Source: an uncultured Bacteroidales bacterium (GTDB taxonomy: Bacteria; Bacteroidota; Bacteroidia; Bacteroidales; P3). From it: DNA of 64,000 bases. This document shows positions 15,091 through 23,925 of the stretch, piece after piece. Below the pieces are notes generated by a model. It ran no database searches, was not told the DNA's origin, and saw only the letters and a list, made by a program, of their open reading frames with translations. The stretch lies in assembly GCA_900317285.1 (NCBI GenBank), contig ONGA01000003.1, positions 1 to 64,000 of the forward strand, given 5' to 3'. Each line of letters starts with the position of its first letter. Position 1 is the first letter of the stretch. The translations under genes and the position numbers were made by a program.

Positions 15091-15160
15091 CCCGCTCCCC
15101 CGGTTCTGGGTAAAATCACCTTATTTTGGGTGAAAATTTTTCCGTATCCGAAAAAATGTG

Positions 15161-15169
15161 TATTTTTGC
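15161..15169 (+). promoter_or_regulatory. -7 box for hisS
   Basis: TATTTTTGC 20 bases before the hisS ATG at 15189; upstream has TTTT rather than TTTG near the expected -33 position. Confidence 0.5.
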
Positions 15170-15188
15170 AACTTCAAAAAATAATACC

Positions 15189-16541
15189 ATGGCAACAGTA
15201 AAATGTTCTATCCCTAAGGGTACACGCGATTTCCTCCCCGTCGAGATGGCTCGGCGCAACTATATATTCGACACCATCCGCTCCGTCTTCCGCGCCTTCG
15301 CCTTCGAGCCCATCGAGACCCCCTCGCTCGAGAATCTCTCCACGCTCATGGGCAAATACGGCGAGGAGGGCGACAAGCTCCTCTTCAAAGTCCTCAACAG
15401 TGGCGACTTCATGGAGGGTGTCGACTTCAACCAGGACTACCACAAGGTGGCTCCCCAGATCTGCGACCGCGGTCTGCGCTACGACCTCACCGTCCCCTTC
15501 GCACGTTTCGTCGTCCAGCACCGCGACCAGATTACCTTCCCCTTCCGCCGCTACCAGCTCCAGCCCGTCTGGCGCGCCGACCGTCCGCAGAAGGGCCGTT
15601 ACCGCGAATTCTATCAGTGCGACGCCGACATGATTGGCTCCACCTCGCTCCTCAACGAGCTTGAATTGGTCCAGATGATCGACATGGTGTTCGGCAAACT
15701 GGGCATCAACGTCTGCGTCAAGATTAACAACCGCAAGGTCCTCGCCGGCATCGCCGAGCTCATCGGCGCCCCCGACAAGCTGGTCGACATCACCGTCGCC
15801 ATCGACAAACTCGACAAAATCGGTCTCGACAACGTCCGTGCCGAGCTCGCCGAGCGCGGCCTCTCCGCCAGCCAGATTCAGGCCCTCGACCCCGTCTTCT
15901 CCCTTTCGGGCGCTGCCGCCGACAAGATCCAGCAGCTCAAGGCCCTCTTCGCCAATGTCGAAGTCGGCATGAAAGGCGCAGAGGAACTCGAGGAACTCTT
16001 CGGCTACATCGCCGCGGCAGGACTCAAATGCGAGGTCGAGCTCGACCTCACCCTCGCCCGTGGCCTCAACTACTACACCGGCGCCATCTTCGAAGTCAAA
16101 GCCAAGGATGTCACCATCGGAAGCATCTGCGGTGGCGGCCGCTACGACAACCTCACCGGCATCTTCGGCATGCCCGACGTCAGCGGCGTGGGCATCTCCT
16201 TCGGTGCCGACCGCATCTACGACGTCCTCACCGAACTCGACGCCTTCCCTGCCGACCTCTCGCAGTCCGCCCAACTCCTCTTCATCAACTTCGGCCCCGC
16301 CGAGCAGGCCGCCTGCATCCGCGTCGCCGCCCGACTCCGTGCCGAGGGCGTCGCCACGCTCATCTATCCCGAAGCCGCCAAGATGAAGAAACAGATGGAC
16401 TTCGCCAACCGCAAGCAGATTCCCTTTGTCGCCTTCATCGGCGAAAACGAGATGCGCGACGGCACCGTCACCCTCAAGAACATGTCCGACGGCAGTCAAA
16501 CTACCATGACGGTCGACGAAATGGTTGCCGCACTTCAATGA
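15189..16541 (+). CDS. hisS: Histidyl-tRNA synthetase
   Basis: A 450-residue class II synthetase that charges tRNA-His. The start [15 protein letters not shown] fits the family; an earlier in-frame ATG at 15126 lies upstream of the promoter box and is rejected. Motif 2 is [23 protein letters not shown], the histidine-specific loop [13 protein letters not shown], motif 3 [15 protein letters not shown], and the C-terminal anticodon-binding domain runs from about residue 355. It overlaps the next gene by four bases (ATGA). Confidence 0.96.
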   Translation: MATVKCSIPKGTRDFLPVEMARRNYIFDTIRSVFRAFAFEPIETPSLENLSTLMGKYGEEGDKLLFKVLNSGDFMEGVDFNQDYHKVAPQICDRGLRYDLTVPFARFVVQHRDQITFPFRRYQLQPVWRADRPQKGRYREFYQCDADMIGSTSLLNELELVQMIDMVFGKLGINVCVKINNRKVLAGIAELIGAPDKLVDITVAIDKLDKIGLDNVRAELAERGLSASQIQALDPVFSLSGAAADKIQQLKALFANVEVGMKGAEELEELFGYIAAAGLKCEVELDLTLARGLNYYTGAIFEVKAKDVTIGSICGGGRYDNLTGIFGMPDVSGVGISFGADRIYDVLTELDAFPADLSQSAQLLFINFGPAEQAACIRVAARLRAEGVATLIYPEAAKMKKQMDFANRKQIPFVAFIGENEMRDGTVTLKNMSDGSQTTMTVDEMVAALQ

Positions 16542-17530
16542 AACGCCTGCTGTTCATAGCCTTCTTGCTACTTCCCTTTGGGCTGGCGGCCCAGGTGGAG
16601 GACACCGTCCATGAAGCCGGTGCCTATCAGCCGGTGCCCGACACTGTCTACGTGCTCCGCACCGACACCCTCCATCTCTACCATACCGATACCCTCCGTC
16701 TCTACCGCGTCGACACCCTCCATATCATCCACACCGACACCGTCGTCCGTCGCGAAGCCGACACTGCCGCCCTCAAGGCCCTTCAGGAAAAGGAAGTCTT
16801 CTACCGTCAGATACTCTCCTCCAACGGCGTCGACAAGGAGAAGCTGGAAGCCGAGCGCAACTACTACATCCGCATGGTCGACTCGCTGCGCGCCATCGTC
16901 CGCATCGCTGAGATTGAAGCCGTGCGCAAGGAGGAGGCCAACAAATACCTCGCCGAGCGGGCCAGGGTCGCCGAAGCACGTGTGATAGAAGCCTCCAACC
17001 GCAAAAAAAAGGTGCGCCCCATCCAGGGTGTCGCCATGCGCTTCTACCGCACCCCCATCTGGGAGATACGCCTCAAAGCCGGTGCCACTGACGGCACCTA
17101 CGACCGCTACATCAGCAACCGCAACGCCGGCGATGTGGAATTCGACTATGTCACCGGCGCCTCCGTGATGCTGTGGGACATGACCAAGTATTTCAACAAG
17201 CCTCACCTGCTGGGCAACGACAGCACCGCCCGCCAGATACGCCGCTTCGACCAGGATTTCTCCTACGACCTTGGATTCTACGTGGGTTTCGGCGGCAGCA
17301 ACCTCTTCAAGAACTTCTATGTCGGCGCCAGCTTCCGCTTCGTGGATTTCTTCTACCTCACCTTCGGTATGAACATCGCCGAATACCAGGTGCTGAAAAG
17401 CGGCTACAGCAACGGAGACATTATCGGCAACAGCCTGAGCATCGACGATGTCACTGCCAAAGCCTGGCTGGTGAAGCCGTTTGTCTCGCTAAGTATCGAT
17501 CTCGACTTCCTGTCATATATTAAAAAATAA
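16538..17530 (+). CDS. Exported protein with 8-residue xDTLxxYx repeats, probable outer-membrane component
   Basis: A 330-residue protein with signal peptide ([19 protein letters not shown]). Residues about 40-72 are four octads of the type TDTLHLYH, then a charged, probably coiled segment to about residue 160 ([25 protein letters not shown]). The C-terminal 160 residues alternate aromatic and polar residues ([29 protein letters not shown]) and end in [12 protein letters not shown], suggesting a small beta-barrel. The family is not recognised. Its start overlaps the hisS stop. Confidence 0.75.
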   Translation: MKRLLFIAFLLLPFGLAAQVEDTVHEAGAYQPVPDTVYVLRTDTLHLYHTDTLRLYRVDTLHIIHTDTVVRREADTAALKALQEKEVFYRQILSSNGVDKEKLEAERNYYIRMVDSLRAIVRIAEIEAVRKEEANKYLAERARVAEARVIEASNRKKKVRPIQGVAMRFYRTPIWEIRLKAGATDGTYDRYISNRNAGDVEFDYVTGASVMLWDMTKYFNKPHLLGNDSTARQIRRFDQDFSYDLGFYVGFGGSNLFKNFYVGASFRFVDFFYLTFGMNIAEYQVLKSGYSNGDIIGNSLSIDDVTAKAWLVKPFVSLSIDLDFLSYIKK

Positions 17531-17539
17531 TTCCGCAAG

Positions 17540-17668
17540 ATGAAAGAGCTTCGTTTCAAAGCCTTAGTCGATGCTCCCGGACGTGTACTTGCCGACTACT
17601 ACGGGCAGAATGTTTTCAGCCGCCGCCAGCCACTACCGAAATACAGGGAGATGCTGTTCTCTCTCTAG
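17540..17668 (+). CDS. Possible 42-residue orphan ORF
   Basis: ATG at 17540, 9 bases after the previous stop, gives MKELRFKALVDAPGRVLADY and ends with YREMLFSL. There is no clear Shine-Dalgarno, and the last four bases overlap the convergent lpxK stop. I do not recognise it; it could be a truncated remnant or chance. Confidence 0.25.
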   Translation: MKELRFKALVDAPGRVLADYYGQNVFSRRQPLPKYREMLFSL

Positions 17669-18759
17669 CTCCAGATACTGAGTTTGGAGAGGAATGAAAT
17701 GTTCTCGCGAACCGATGACTCGATGAGGGTATCGAAGTCTTTGTCGTTTTCTTTGTGAAATGCCACCTCGATGGGAAGGACGAAGACGGGCAACCCGTCG
17801 GTGAGACCATGTAGGCGCATGGCATCTTTTTCCGTGGTGACAATGATGTTGTTTGTCCCCGACAGCGAAGCGAAGGTCTCCTTGATGCGGGCAATGTCGT
17901 GTTTGGAGAAGTCGTGGTGGTCAGCGAAAGCCAGAGGTTGGACTTTGGTGTATTGGCGCAATTCGGCAATCATCGGTTCTGGATGGGCAATGCCGGTAAC
18001 TGCCAGAATGTTGTCCACGCGGCGCAGGTCTATCTGGACGCTCTTGCCGTCAAGGGTCTGCAGGTCGCCATATTTGAAATAGGAAAAGAAGACCTTCTGG
18101 TAGTTCTGCAGCCGCAGGTCGTGAATGATGTTGTGCTTCTCAACGGGATTGAGTACGGCGGGACATTTGGTGACGATGACAATATTGGCGCGGAAGCGTG
18201 CATTCTTGAACTCGCGCAGGTTGCCATAAGGCAGAATATGGTCATCGAAATATGGATGGCTGTACTCCGTCAGCAGAATATTGATGCTGGGCTTGATGGC
18301 GCGGTGTTGGAAGACGTCGTCGAGGATGATAAGTTGGGGGATGGACGGGCTCTCCGGCGATTCCGGTCTTTCCATCAGCCTTTTCACACCCTCTGCTCTC
18401 TTCTCGCATACTGCCACCTGAACTTGTGGAAACTTGCGGGCTATCATGGCGGGCTCGTCTCCCAGGAGGGTGGCATCATGGCTACCGTCATCGAGGATGT
18501 AGCCTTTGCTCTTGCGTTTGTAGCCACGGCTGAGCATGGCCGTGGAGTATTTGTCGGCAAGCAGTCGCAGAAGATATTCCACATGTGGAGTCTTGCCGGT
18601 GCCGCCAGTAGAAAGATTCCCCACACCAATCGTCGTGATGTGGGGAACCTCCTGCTTCTTGATGCCTAGTGCATAGAACATATTGCGGAAACGCACTCCC
18701 ACCGCATACCATATGGTCAGCGGAAAGAGCGCGTAGGAGATGTTCTTTCGTAGGCTCAT
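17665..18759 (-). CDS. lpxK: Tetraacyldisaccharide 4'-kinase (lipid A kinase)
   Basis: A 364-residue membrane-associated kinase that adds the 4'-phosphate to lipid A precursor. It has an N-terminal hydrophobic helix, the Walker A GVGNLSTGGTGKT at 45-57, LSRGYKRKSKGY after it, the Walker B-like IPQLIILDDVFQHR, and the family block ADHHDFSKHD near residue 280. The start lies 5 bases after the rubrerythrin stop, so both are probably in one transcript. Presence implies an LPS or lipooligosaccharide outer membrane. Confidence 0.94.
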   Translation of the reverse strand: MSLRKNISYALFPLTIWYAVGVRFRNMFYALGIKKQEVPHITTIGVGNLSTGGTGKTPHVEYLLRLLADKYSTAMLSRGYKRKSKGYILDDGSHDATLLGDEPAMIARKFPQVQVAVCEKRAEGVKRLMERPESPESPSIPQLIILDDVFQHRAIKPSINILLTEYSHPYFDDHILPYGNLREFKNARFRANIVIVTKCPAVLNPVEKHNIIHDLRLQNYQKVFFSYFKYGDLQTLDGKSVQIDLRRVDNILAVTGIAHPEPMIAELRQYTKVQPLAFADHHDFSKHDIARIKETFASLSGTNNIIVTTEKDAMRLHGLTDGLPVFVLPIEVAFHKENDKDFDTLIESSVRENISFLSKLSIWS

Positions 18760-18764
18760 TTTAC

Positions 18765-19304
18765 TTACTTAAAGTAGCGGTTCAGCAGTCCTTCGAGGGC
18801 TTTGCCGTGACGGGCTTCGTCGCGGGCCATCTCGTGGACGGTGTCGTGGATGGCGTCGAGGTTGAGGGCTTTGGCGCGTTTGGCGAGGTCGGTCTTGCCG
18901 GCGGTGGCACCGTATTCGGCGTCGACGCGCATCTTGAGGTTCTCCTTGGTGCTGTCAGTCAGCACTTCGCCCAGCAGCTCGGCAAATTTGGCGGCGTGCT
19001 CGGCTTCCTCAAAGGCGGCTTTCTCCCAGTAGAGACCCACCTCGGGATAGCCCTCGCGGTGAGCCACGCGGGCCATGGCCAGGTACATACCCACCTCTTT
19101 GCACTCACCTTCGAAGTTGGCGCGGAGGTCCATCTTGATGTCCTCGGGGGCATCCTTGGCCACGCCGACTATATGCTCGGCGGCCCAGGTCTTGATGTCC
19201 TCTTTCACTTCCTGCATGGGTTTGCCGCAGATGGGGCATTTCTCGGGCATTTCGTCGCCTTCATAGACGTAGCCGCACACGGGGCAGATGAATTTTTTAC
19301 TCAT
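18765..19304 (-). CDS. Reverse rubrerythrin (rubredoxin domain first)
   Basis: A 179-residue cytoplasmic peroxidase. The rubredoxin-type iron site comes first (Cys7, Cys10, Cys23, Cys26), followed by a ferritin-like four-helix di-iron domain with the ligand motifs [21 protein letters not shown] and MARDEARHG. The domain order is opposite to classical rubrerythrin. It would reduce hydrogen peroxide to water in an anaerobe. A -7 box (TATTTTTGC) lies at 19349-19357, 44 bases upstream. Confidence 0.92.
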   Translation of the reverse strand: MSKKFICPVCGYVYEGDEMPEKCPICGKPMQEVKEDIKTWAAEHIVGVAKDAPEDIKMDLRANFEGECKEVGMYLAMARVAHREGYPEVGLYWEKAAFEEAEHAAKFAELLGEVLTDSTKENLKMRVDAEYGATAGKTDLAKRAKALNLDAIHDTVHEMARDEARHGKALEGLLNRYFK

Positions 19305-19348
19305 AATGGATTCTGTTTTTAGGATTAATAATTGTCTTTAAAATCGAG

Positions 19349-19357
19349 GCAAAAATA
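19349..19357 (-). promoter_or_regulatory. -7 box for rubrerythrin-lpxK
   Basis: TATTTTTGC on the minus strand; no TTTG at the expected -33 position. Confidence 0.45.
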
Positions 19358-19388
19358 CGAATAAAATATGATATGATGAATTTTTTTT

Positions 19389-19889
19389 TCAAGTTAATGT
19401 TTTTTTGCCATATTGTTGCCAGAAGGATTTCAACTTTCGCTCGAGGAAGAAAACATCGTACAATTCGGCGTCGATGATGTACTGCGTCTTGTCGTTCAAG
19501 ATAACGAATACCAGTTTCTGAATTCTTACACTGTTTGGTTTTTCCACATCAATGGTAAAAGTGATGTCTTTGATGTCGTGCCACGGGATGATGGCTTTAC
19601 GAGCGAGGGTATACTTTCCCTTATTCGTTCTAGTTTCAACATTTGGAAGCGACAGATGGCTTGGCGTGACGACAATACGGTCGTTCCGGTATTTTAGCAA
19701 ATCCCTGCACGCCCAAAGTATCATCACCGCCAGAAAAACAAGCAACAATTGTGCCCAAAGTACATCTATTTGGAAGACGATATATCCACAACCTATTGCA
19801 GCGGCCAGATACAATATTTCAAAGAAAATGATGCTGTTGGTAGTGCGATAGACGGCAACGGGTTTTTCGTGTGGAAGGGTGTGTTTCAT
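19389..19889 (-). CDS. Hypothetical membrane protein, PH-like C-terminal domain
   Basis: A 166-residue protein from the ATG at 19889. Two adjacent membrane helices occupy residues about 22-60 (SIIFFEILYLAAAIGCGYIVF, LLLVFLAVMILWAC). The rest is a soluble beta-rich domain (RNDRIVVTPSHLSLPN, AIIPWHDIKDITFTIDV) like bacterial PH/DUF304-type domains. An earlier ATG at 19919 would translate through the ferritin terminator and is less likely. No function is assigned. Confidence 0.7.
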   Translation of the reverse strand: MKHTLPHEKPVAVYRTTNSIIFFEILYLAAAIGCGYIVFQIDVLWAQLLLVFLAVMILWACRDLLKYRNDRIVVTPSHLSLPNVETRTNKGKYTLARKAIIPWHDIKDITFTIDVEKPNSVRIQKLVFVILNDKTQYIIDAELYDVFFLERKLKSFWQQYGKKTLT

Positions 19890-19901
19890 GGGGCAAAGAG
19901 A

Positions 19902-19926
19902 GGGGTGCGTGATTGCCACACACCCC
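19902..19926 (-). terminator. Terminator of the rubredoxin-ferritin operon
   Basis: On the minus strand GGGGTGtGTG pairs with CACgCACCCC around GCAAT, followed by TCTCTTTG, 26 bases after the ferritin stop. Confidence 0.65.
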
Positions 19927-19952
19927 GTCGTTTCAGTGTTAGTCGATGCTTA

Positions 19953-20468
19953 TTAGTCGAGCACTAGACTTGGGGCGCTGTAGGTGCGGGCGGCGAGCTC
20001 CTGGTTGAGCATGTAGAGGCTCTTGGGGTCGCTGCCGAACAGCTCCATCTTGGTGATCATGTCGCGGGCATTGGTTTCCTCCTCACCCTGTTCCTTGACG
20101 AACCAGTCGAGGAACTGCATGGTGCGGAAGTCCTTCACCTTGTAGGCGGCGTCGTAGATGGTGTGGATGCTGGCGGTGACATACTCCTCGTGCTCCAGAC
20201 CGGCTTTCAACACGTCCATGTCCTTCTTGTATTTCTTGTTGGGCTTGGCGATGGCGTTGAGTACTATGGGGCAGTCGTTGTTCTGCATATACTTGTAGAT
20301 GAGCATGGCATGGTCGCGCTCCTCCTGGGCCTGGATCATGTACCAGTTGGCGAAGCCGGCAAGACCGCGCTTGTCGAAGTAGTTGTTCATGTCGAGGTAC
20401 AGGTAGCCGCTGTACAGCTCTTTATTGATTTGCTCGTTGAGCAGGTCGGAAACTTTTTTGTTCAGCAT
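19953..20468 (-). CDS. Ferritin
   Basis: A 171-residue non-haem bacterial ferritin of the FtnA type. The four-helix bundle carries ferroxidase ligands in NKELYSGYLYLDM, QAQEERDHAM and FVKEQGEEETNARD. It forms a 24-subunit cage storing iron as ferric mineral and consuming oxidants. It follows the rubredoxin gene by 22 bases behind one consensus promoter, so the two are co-expressed. Confidence 0.95.
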   Translation of the reverse strand: MLNKKVSDLLNEQINKELYSGYLYLDMNNYFDKRGLAGFANWYMIQAQEERDHAMLIYKYMQNNDCPIVLNAIAKPNKKYKKDMDVLKAGLEHEEYVTASIHTIYDAAYKVKDFRTMQFLDWFVKEQGEEETNARDMITKMELFGSDPKSLYMLNQELAARTYSAPSLVLD

Positions 20469-20490
20469 AATAATAATGTTTAAAGGTTAA

Positions 20491-20649
20491 TTATTTTTTT
20501 TCGAAATGAGATTTGTCGACGGAGCAGAGGGGACACACCCAGTCGGCGGGCAGGTCTTCGAACTTGGTGCCGGGGGCTATGCCGTGCTCAGGGTCGCCCT
20601 TCGCGGGATCGTATTCATACCCGCAGACATTGCAAACATACTTTTCCAT
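20491..20649 (-). CDS. Rubredoxin
   Basis: A 52-residue single-domain electron carrier too short for most ORF lists. It reads [15 protein letters not shown] and then [17 protein letters not shown]; the iron ligands are Cys6, Cys9, Cys39 and Cys42. It probably donates electrons to rubrerythrin or the flavodiiron protein nearby. It is the first gene after the promoter at 20684-20715 and is followed by ferritin. Confidence 0.95.
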   Translation of the reverse strand: MEKYVCNVCGYEYDPAKGDPEHGIAPGTKFEDLPADWVCPLCSVDKSHFEKK

Positions 20650-20683
20650 AATTTTGTTGTTTTAAAGGTTTAAATTTCAAAGT

Positions 20684-20715
20684 GCAAAGATACAACAATT
20701 TTCTTATATGGCAAA
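20684..20715 (-). promoter_or_regulatory. Bacteroidota promoter for rubredoxin-ferritin
   Basis: On the minus strand TTTG (20712-20715), 19 bases, TATCTTTGC (20684-20692), 35 bases before the rubredoxin ATG. The remaining gap to 20930 shows only an imperfect inverted TGCTCA/TGAGCA pair near 20873-20900. Confidence 0.85.
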
Positions 20716-20930
20716 ATTATTTTGCAAAAGACATTGCCGATGAGCAGCGAACAGCCGACAGGTTCCTTTCTTCACTCCTTCTTTGTGGCTTCTATGTGCC
20801 TTCTTTGCAGCTTTGTCAAATATACTGAAAATTATTCATATCCAAATATGCATAAGCATCAATGAAAAAACATGCTCAAGATTATGGGTGAATCATGAGC
20901 AAGATATCTATATGTGTTTTGACGCGATTG

Positions 20931-22997
20931 CTATTTTATCACTACCACTTTCTTTGCCGCGTGATTACCAATCTTAATCATGTATGTGCCGCTAGCGGGG
21001 GCGTCGAAACGCAACGTACCATAATTGTCCTGTTTGGTAGCAAGATAGCGGCCTGTGAGGTCGTGGAGCGTCACCGTATTGCCGTCGGCACCCTCGACAA
21101 CAATTTGCCCTTGGCTTGAATACACCTTGGCGTTGATGGCATCTACTTCGTCCACGCCTACAACGATGGTGTCATGGATGTACACAGTGTCGTGTATGTA
21201 TTCGGTCAGCCACACCGTGTCATGCACTTCGACGTACACCGAGGTGGTGTCGTGGAAGTACTCTATCACGGTCGTAGTATCATGAATATACTCCGTCACG
21301 GTCGTAGTGTCGTGGATATACTCGGTGACAACGATTGTGTCGTGTACTGCCACATACTCCGTCAACGTCACCGTGTCCGTCACAACGGTTGTGTCATGCA
21401 CGGTCACATACTCTGTCAACGTTACCGTATCGGTCACAATGGTTGTGTCGTGTACAGGCACATTGATATAAGTGGTGTCGTGTACATAAACATTAACGTA
21501 GGAGGTGTCGTGCACATCAATATAGGTAGTATCGTGTACATCAATATATGTCGTGTCGTGAACATCCATGTATGCGGTGTCGTGCATGACAACCGTGTCG
21601 CTGTGCAGTTCGAAATAGGCGGTAAACACCGTGTCATCCCCCAAGGTGATGGTTCGCGGATTGCTCACCTCGCCGTCCTGCCAGTGGGTGAAGCGGAAGC
21701 CGCAGGTGGCAATGGCCGAGAGTGTCACCTCGCTGCCTACCATATGGATGCCGCCGCCTTCCGTGGTACCCATAACCTCGTTGGCACTCCGCACCACCAC
21801 CTCGCGTGTCAGCGTGAAGTTGGCCATCAGCGTAGTGTTGCCCGTAAGAGTGATGGTGCGCGGATTTTCGGTGTTGCCGTCGCTCCAGCCCGTGAAGACG
21901 CATCGGGCGGCAGGAGTGGCTTGTATGATGGCCGTCTGCTGACAGTCAACAGGCTGTACAATCGAGGCGGTGCCGTAAAGTGCATTGTTCGATTCCAATG
22001 CCAAAGTATATCCAGTGATATATATGAATCCCGTGTTGCCCCATGCCGAAGCATAGTTGGCGTTGCAGTTGATGAAAACGAACTTTGCGTTGGGCGTGCC
22101 TTGGAAAACGTCAGTACCGAGCGTCGGTGCGATGTCGGGTAGGGCGACAATGGTGTCGAGTCTGGTGCAGAAGCGGAAAGCGTAGTTGCCTATGGATGTT
22201 ACACCGCTACCTATTGTGACGTGAGACAGGTTGGTTGCGTTTTGGAAAGCATTTGCAGGAATATTTGTCATATCATTACCAATAACAACTGTTTGCAGAT
22301 TATTTTGTGGAATAAGAGATGGACTGATAGTATTGTTGTTGAAGTTCAAATACTCAATATTCGTACTCTCATAGAAGGCATACTGAGTCATCCATGTAAC
22401 GGAGTTTGGAATTGTTACGGAGGTTAAACTAGTGCAATTTCGGAATGCATTATCGCTGATTTCGGTAACCGTACTGGGTATAGTTATAGAAGTCAAACTA
22501 GCACATCCACTAAAAGTGCTTAATCCGATATTAGTAACACCTTCGGGAATTGTAATAGAGATTAAACTGCTGCAATGTGCAAAAGCCTCAAAACCAATAT
22601 TTGTCACTGCACTTGGTATTGTCACTGACGTCATATTCGTACAACTTTCAAAGGCAATATAACCGATAGAAGTTATAGTATTAGGCATGGAAACCGATGT
22701 AATTTCCGAGCAGGAATAAAATGCATTATCACCAATGGCTGTTACACTAAACGAAACTCCCATATAGTTGACGCTTGAAGGAATTATCAAATTACCGGTA
22801 GGCTTTGTATATCCTTCCCATGGACCTGGGTAAGCAGCAGAAGCTGCTGGATATGTTACCGAAACGGTATTGCCATTGATGTTGTAATACAACGTATGCC
22901 CGCTTGGGGACACGGCAGAGAAATCATAGGCACTTGCCACCTCGGGCATTGCCATAGCCATCATCAGGACGGTGAAAAAAGTAAAAGTATGTTTCAT
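20931..22997 (-). CDS. BspA-like leucine-rich repeat surface protein with HDT-repeat stalk and sorting-type C-terminus
   Basis: A 688-residue exported protein. After a signal peptide come about eight 23-residue BspA/LRR_5 repeats (residues about 75-320; SVTIPSAVTNIGFEAFAHC is typical). Two Listeria-Bacteroides-type units follow (GWSDGNTENPRTITL; HWQDGEVSNPRTITL). Residues 472-613 are a stalk of 14 HDT units spaced 6, 8, 10 or 18 residues apart. The last 65 residues (VTLHDLTGRYL, GTYMIKIGN, KKVVVIK) look like a T9SS type A sorting domain. It is probably an adhesin. The LRR half is AT-rich, the stalk and C-terminus GC-rich. The leader is long and structured. Confidence 0.85.
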   Translation of the reverse strand: MKHTFTFFTVLMMAMAMPEVASAYDFSAVSPSGHTLYYNINGNTVSVTYPAASAAYPGPWEGYTKPTGNLIIPSSVNYMGVSFSVTAIGDNAFYSCSEITSVSMPNTITSIGYIAFESCTNMTSVTIPSAVTNIGFEAFAHCSSLISITIPEGVTNIGLSTFSGCASLTSITIPSTVTEISDNAFRNCTSLTSVTIPNSVTWMTQYAFYESTNIEYLNFNNNTISPSLIPQNNLQTVVIGNDMTNIPANAFQNATNLSHVTIGSGVTSIGNYAFRFCTRLDTIVALPDIAPTLGTDVFQGTPNAKFVFINCNANYASAWGNTGFIYITGYTLALESNNALYGTASIVQPVDCQQTAIIQATPAARCVFTGWSDGNTENPRTITLTGNTTLMANFTLTREVVVRSANEVMGTTEGGGIHMVGSEVTLSAIATCGFRFTHWQDGEVSNPRTITLGDDTVFTAYFELHSDTVVMHDTAYMDVHDTTYIDVHDTTYIDVHDTSYVNVYVHDTTYINVPVHDTTIVTDTVTLTEYVTVHDTTVVTDTVTLTEYVAVHDTIVVTEYIHDTTTVTEYIHDTTTVIEYFHDTTSVYVEVHDTVWLTEYIHDTVYIHDTIVVGVDEVDAINAKVYSSQGQIVVEGADGNTVTLHDLTGRYLATKQDNYGTLRFDAPASGTYMIKIGNHAAKKVVVIK

Positions 22998-23035
22998 ATA
23001 AAAAGGCGTTAAGTTATTCTTTTTTGTTGTTTATC

Positions 23036-23151
23036 CTCGCCAAGGCTCTGGACTGCCTGAATGTAGATAAGCAACGAATAACTCACGCCCGTGCGTGAAC
23101 TACCCCGAGCTTATTCTCACATTCAAAAGAATTGTCCAGATTCTTGGCGAG
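23036..23151 (-). other. 116-base imperfect inverted repeat in the leader of the BspA-like gene
   Basis: Nested complementary arms: CTCGCCAAG/CTTGGCGAG (23036-23044 with 23143-23151), TCTGGAC/GTCCAGA (23047-23053 with 23134-23140), GAATGT/ACATTC (23059-23064 with 23119-23124), ATAAGC/GCTTAT (23067-23072 with 23109-23114), and a central TCACGC/GCGTGA hairpin (23083-23098). On the minus strand the hairpin is preceded by GTAG, as in REP elements. The element is transcribed from the promoter at 23230-23262 and ends 38 bases before the start codon. No RAYT transposase gene is in the window. Confidence 0.75.
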
Positions 23152-23229
23152 AGAATAATGGGCGGTTAGCTCATATAATATTTAACTATTTCTGTTTTCT
23201 ACATGTTTCTTTTTGTATTATTTGTCGGT

Positions 23230-23262
23230 GCAAAGATACGAAAATATTTCCGAAGCGGCAAA
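23230..23262 (-). promoter_or_regulatory. Bacteroidota promoter for the BspA-like gene
   Basis: On the minus strand TTTG (23259-23262), 20 bases, TATCTTTGC (23230-23238). It starts 8 bases after the flavin reductase stop and gives a leader of about 225 bases containing the large inverted repeat. Confidence 0.8.
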
Positions 23263-23270
23263 AAATTTTT

Positions 23271-23894
23271 TTATTCCACCAACTTGAAGTCACTGGCGGG
23301 GTGCTTGCACCAGGGGCAGATGAAGTCGGAGGGCAAAGAATCGCCTTCGTAGACATAACCGCAGACCTCGCAGACCCATTTCTTCTTGCCACCTTCTGCC
23401 ACAGGTGCTGCGGCGGGCTTGGGCTTGATATGCTGCTGGTAGTAGGCATAGGTGATGCTGGGGCTGTCGCTGAGCACTCGGGCCTCCATAGGCATGGCGA
23501 TGAACATGGTGTGGGTGCCGAGGTCGATGCTCTTGGTGACAACACAACTAATCACGCTGTTGATGAACTTGGGCAGGTAAAGCAAACCGTTCTCTGTGCG
23601 GAGTTCTGTCTCGCATTCGGCGAATTTGTTCACGTCGCGCCCGCTCTGGAAGCCGAAGTGTTGGAAGGGTTTCATGGTGGCCTCCTCACTGAGGGGGCAG
23701 AGGTTGAACTTCAGCGTGCGGAGTATCATGTCGTGCGTCAGGTTCTGCTTGTTGACGCATATCATGAGCTGCAGCGGGTCGCTGGTGACCTGCTGGGCCA
23801 CATTGATGATGCAGGCGTTATCTTTCTCGCCCTGACGAGCCACGAGCACAAAGAGTCCGTAGCTGATATTGAAGATGGCTTTGTTGTCGATCAT
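23271..23894 (-). CDS. Flavin reductase-like protein fused to a rubredoxin domain
   Basis: A 207-residue protein from ATG 23894. Residues 1-150 are an FMN-binding flavin reductase/split-barrel domain (FNISYGLFVLVARQGEKDNACIIN, QVTSDPLQLMICVNKQN). Residues about 165-207 are rubredoxin ([30 protein letters not shown]; four Cys). This is the high-molecular-weight rubredoxin/Hrb layout, which passes electrons from NAD(P)H to flavodiiron proteins. It lies 31 bases downstream of the flavodiiron gene and is presumably its redox partner. Confidence 0.88.
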   Translation of the reverse strand: MIDNKAIFNISYGLFVLVARQGEKDNACIINVAQQVTSDPLQLMICVNKQNLTHDMILRTLKFNLCPLSEEATMKPFQHFGFQSGRDVNKFAECETELRTENGLLYLPKFINSVISCVVTKSIDLGTHTMFIAMPMEARVLSDSPSITYAYYQQHIKPKPAAAPVAEGGKKKWVCEVCGYVYEGDSLPSDFICPWCKHPASDFKLVE

Positions 23895-23925
23895 GATGTA
23901 ATGGTTATAGGTTATGGGGTATTGG

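Noticed and set aside
20650-20930. Possible small RNA in the gap between rubredoxin and the adhesin gene
   Set aside because: Apart from the rubredoxin promoter only a weak TGCTCA/TGAGCA inverted pair is visible, with no promoter or T-run to delimit a transcript.
23036-23151. The large inverted repeat as a simple terminator of the flavin reductase gene
   Set aside because: It lies on the far side of the adhesin promoter, has no T-run on the minus strand, and its arms are interrupted and far apart.
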